Shown here piece after piece: positions 7,185 through 7,849 of a stretch of DNA of 7,849 bases. The translations under genes and the position numbers were made by a program. Numbering within the stretch: position 1 is the stretch's first letter; each line of letters starts with the position of its first letter. The stretch covers positions 1 to 7,849 of the forward strand of contig CANKCT010000033.1 of NCBI GenBank assembly GCA_947480465.1, given 5' to 3'. Source of the DNA: Actinomycetota bacterium. Lineage in GTDB: Bacteria > Actinomycetota > Actinomycetes > Nanopelagicales > Nanopelagicaceae. The notes under the pieces are model-generated. The model was not told where the DNA came from. It worked only from the letters and a program-made list of their open reading frames with translations, and ran no database searches.

Positions 7185-7849
7185 GTGAGCTTTGAGTATG
7201 CATCAGCCCCTGAATCACGATCAGTAGTTTCGATTAAACCTAAGTATGGCCATTTCATCGGTGGAAAATTTGTGGCAGGGAGTAAGCATTTCCCAACAAT
7301 TAATCCGGCAACTGAAGAAGTTTTAAGCCACATTGCTTTAGCCGGTAAAACTGAGGTGGATGCCGCAGTCAAATCTGCACGCCATGCCTATACCTCTACT
7401 TGGTCAAAAATGGCTGGCAAAGAACGCGGCAAATATCTGTTCCGAATTGCACGAATACTGCAAGAGCGAGCTCGCGAATTTGCTGTTCTTGAAACTCTAG
7501 ATAACGGTAAACCAATTCGTGAATCACGTGACGTTGATGTTCCACTTGCTGCAGCACATTTTTTCTATCATGCGGGTTGGGCCGATAAACTCGAGTACGC
7601 AGGATTAGGTACTTCTACCAAGCCACACGGAGTTGCAGGTCAAATTATCCCTTGGAACTTCCCCTTATTGATGTTGGCATGGAAAGTCGCACCTGCACTT
7701 GCTGCTGGAAATACCGTTGTTTTAAAACCTGCAGAAAGTACTTCTCTTACCGCGCTTTTATTTGCAGAAGTGTGTCAACAGGCCGAACTTCCTGCAGGAG
7801 TTGTCAATATCGTTACTGGAGATGGATCAACTGGTGCGCTCATTGTTAA
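7185..7849 (+). CDS. NAD(P)-dependent aldehyde dehydrogenase, 3'-truncated
   Basis: N-terminal 221 codons of an aldehyde dehydrogenase superfamily enzyme; the frame is open to the window end, so about half is missing. Seen: an N-terminal segment FEYASAPESRSVV like that of actinobacterial ALDHs next to deoC, FIGGKFV, INPATEEVL, the ERGKYLFRIARILQERA helix, ETLDNGKPIRESRDVD, IPWNFPL with the conserved oxyanion Asn158, VLKPAE with the cofactor-binding Lys181, and LPAGVVNIVTG. The catalytic Cys and Glu lie beyond the window, so activity cannot be judged. The start is taken as GTG 7185 because of the GGAGA site; ATG 7173 would add four residues and overlap the deoC stop by one base. Directly after deoC, the most economical substrate is acetaldehyde, oxidised to acetate, but a broader range (betaine, succinate semialdehyde or other aldehydes) cannot be excluded. 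The final bases GTTAA do not form an in-frame stop. Confidence 0.93.
   Translation, partial: MSFEYASAPESRSVVSIKPKYGHFIGGKFVAGSKHFPTINPATEEVLSHIALAGKTEVDAAVKSARHAYTSTWSKMAGKERGKYLFRIARILQERAREFAVLETLDNGKPIRESRDVDVPLAAAHFFYHAGWADKLEYAGLGTSTKPHGVAGQIIPWNFPLLMLAWKVAPALAAGNTVVLKPAESTSLTALLFAEVCQQAELPAGVVNIVTGDGSTGALIV

Noticed and set aside
7652..7849. Cys-rich open frame overlapping the aldehyde dehydrogenase
   Set aside because: The cysteines come from frame-shifted reading of the dehydrogenase, whose frame carries conserved IPWNFPL and VLKPAE. It has no independent support.
7847..7849. Terminal TAA as stop of the aldehyde dehydrogenase
   Set aside because: It is out of frame: the last full codon is GTT at 7845-7847 and AA begins the next codon. 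A stop here would also remove the catalytic half of the enzyme.

Overview
The window is a single, very compact block of eight genes, all on the + strand, with essentially no intergenic DNA. It suggests a low-GC, streamlined actinobacterium. The lineage evidence is the acyl-CoA carboxylase layout (fused biotin carboxylase/BCCP alpha chain, separate beta chain, and a tiny epsilon subunit, a type known from Actinobacteria) and the beta-epsilon-Maf-alpha gene order familiar from Mycobacterium and Streptomyces. Base composition looks well below that of typical actinobacteria (A/T-rich third positions; judged by eye, not calculated). A freshwater Nanopelagicales (acI)-type organism would fit, but this is inference.

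The left part (1-3787) is the carboxylase module. It holds the 3' part of the carboxyltransferase beta subunit (cut by the window start, about 100 residues missing), a 58-residue epsilon-like subunit (1287-1463), a Maf nucleotide pyrophosphatase (1464-2072) and the biotin-carrying alpha subunit (2069-3787). Together alpha, beta and epsilon would carboxylate acetyl- and/or propionyl-CoA. Maf is a housekeeping nucleotide-pool gene embedded in the cluster.

The right part (3784-7849) is a nucleoside/deoxyribose salvage module: purine-nucleoside phosphorylase, a phosphohexomutase-superfamily enzyme best placed as a phosphopentomutase/phosphoglucomutase, a long 'eukaryote-like' deoxyribose-phosphate aldolase, and the N-terminal half of an NAD(P)-dependent aldehyde dehydrogenase (cut by the window end). 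Read in order they give deoxynucleoside -> deoxyribose-1-P -> deoxyribose-5-P -> glyceraldehyde-3-P + acetaldehyde -> acetate.

Neighbouring genes overlap by 1-4 bases, abut, or lie 4-11 bases apart. This points to one transcript with translational coupling. No promoter, terminator, RNA gene, mobile element, CRISPR array or large repeat was seen, and no gap approaches 300 bases. I found no previously undescribed system. The most notable points are an isoleucine at the known substrate-specificity position of the carboxylase beta subunit, the short epsilon subunit with two open frames at its C-terminus, and the complete ordered salvage pathway.
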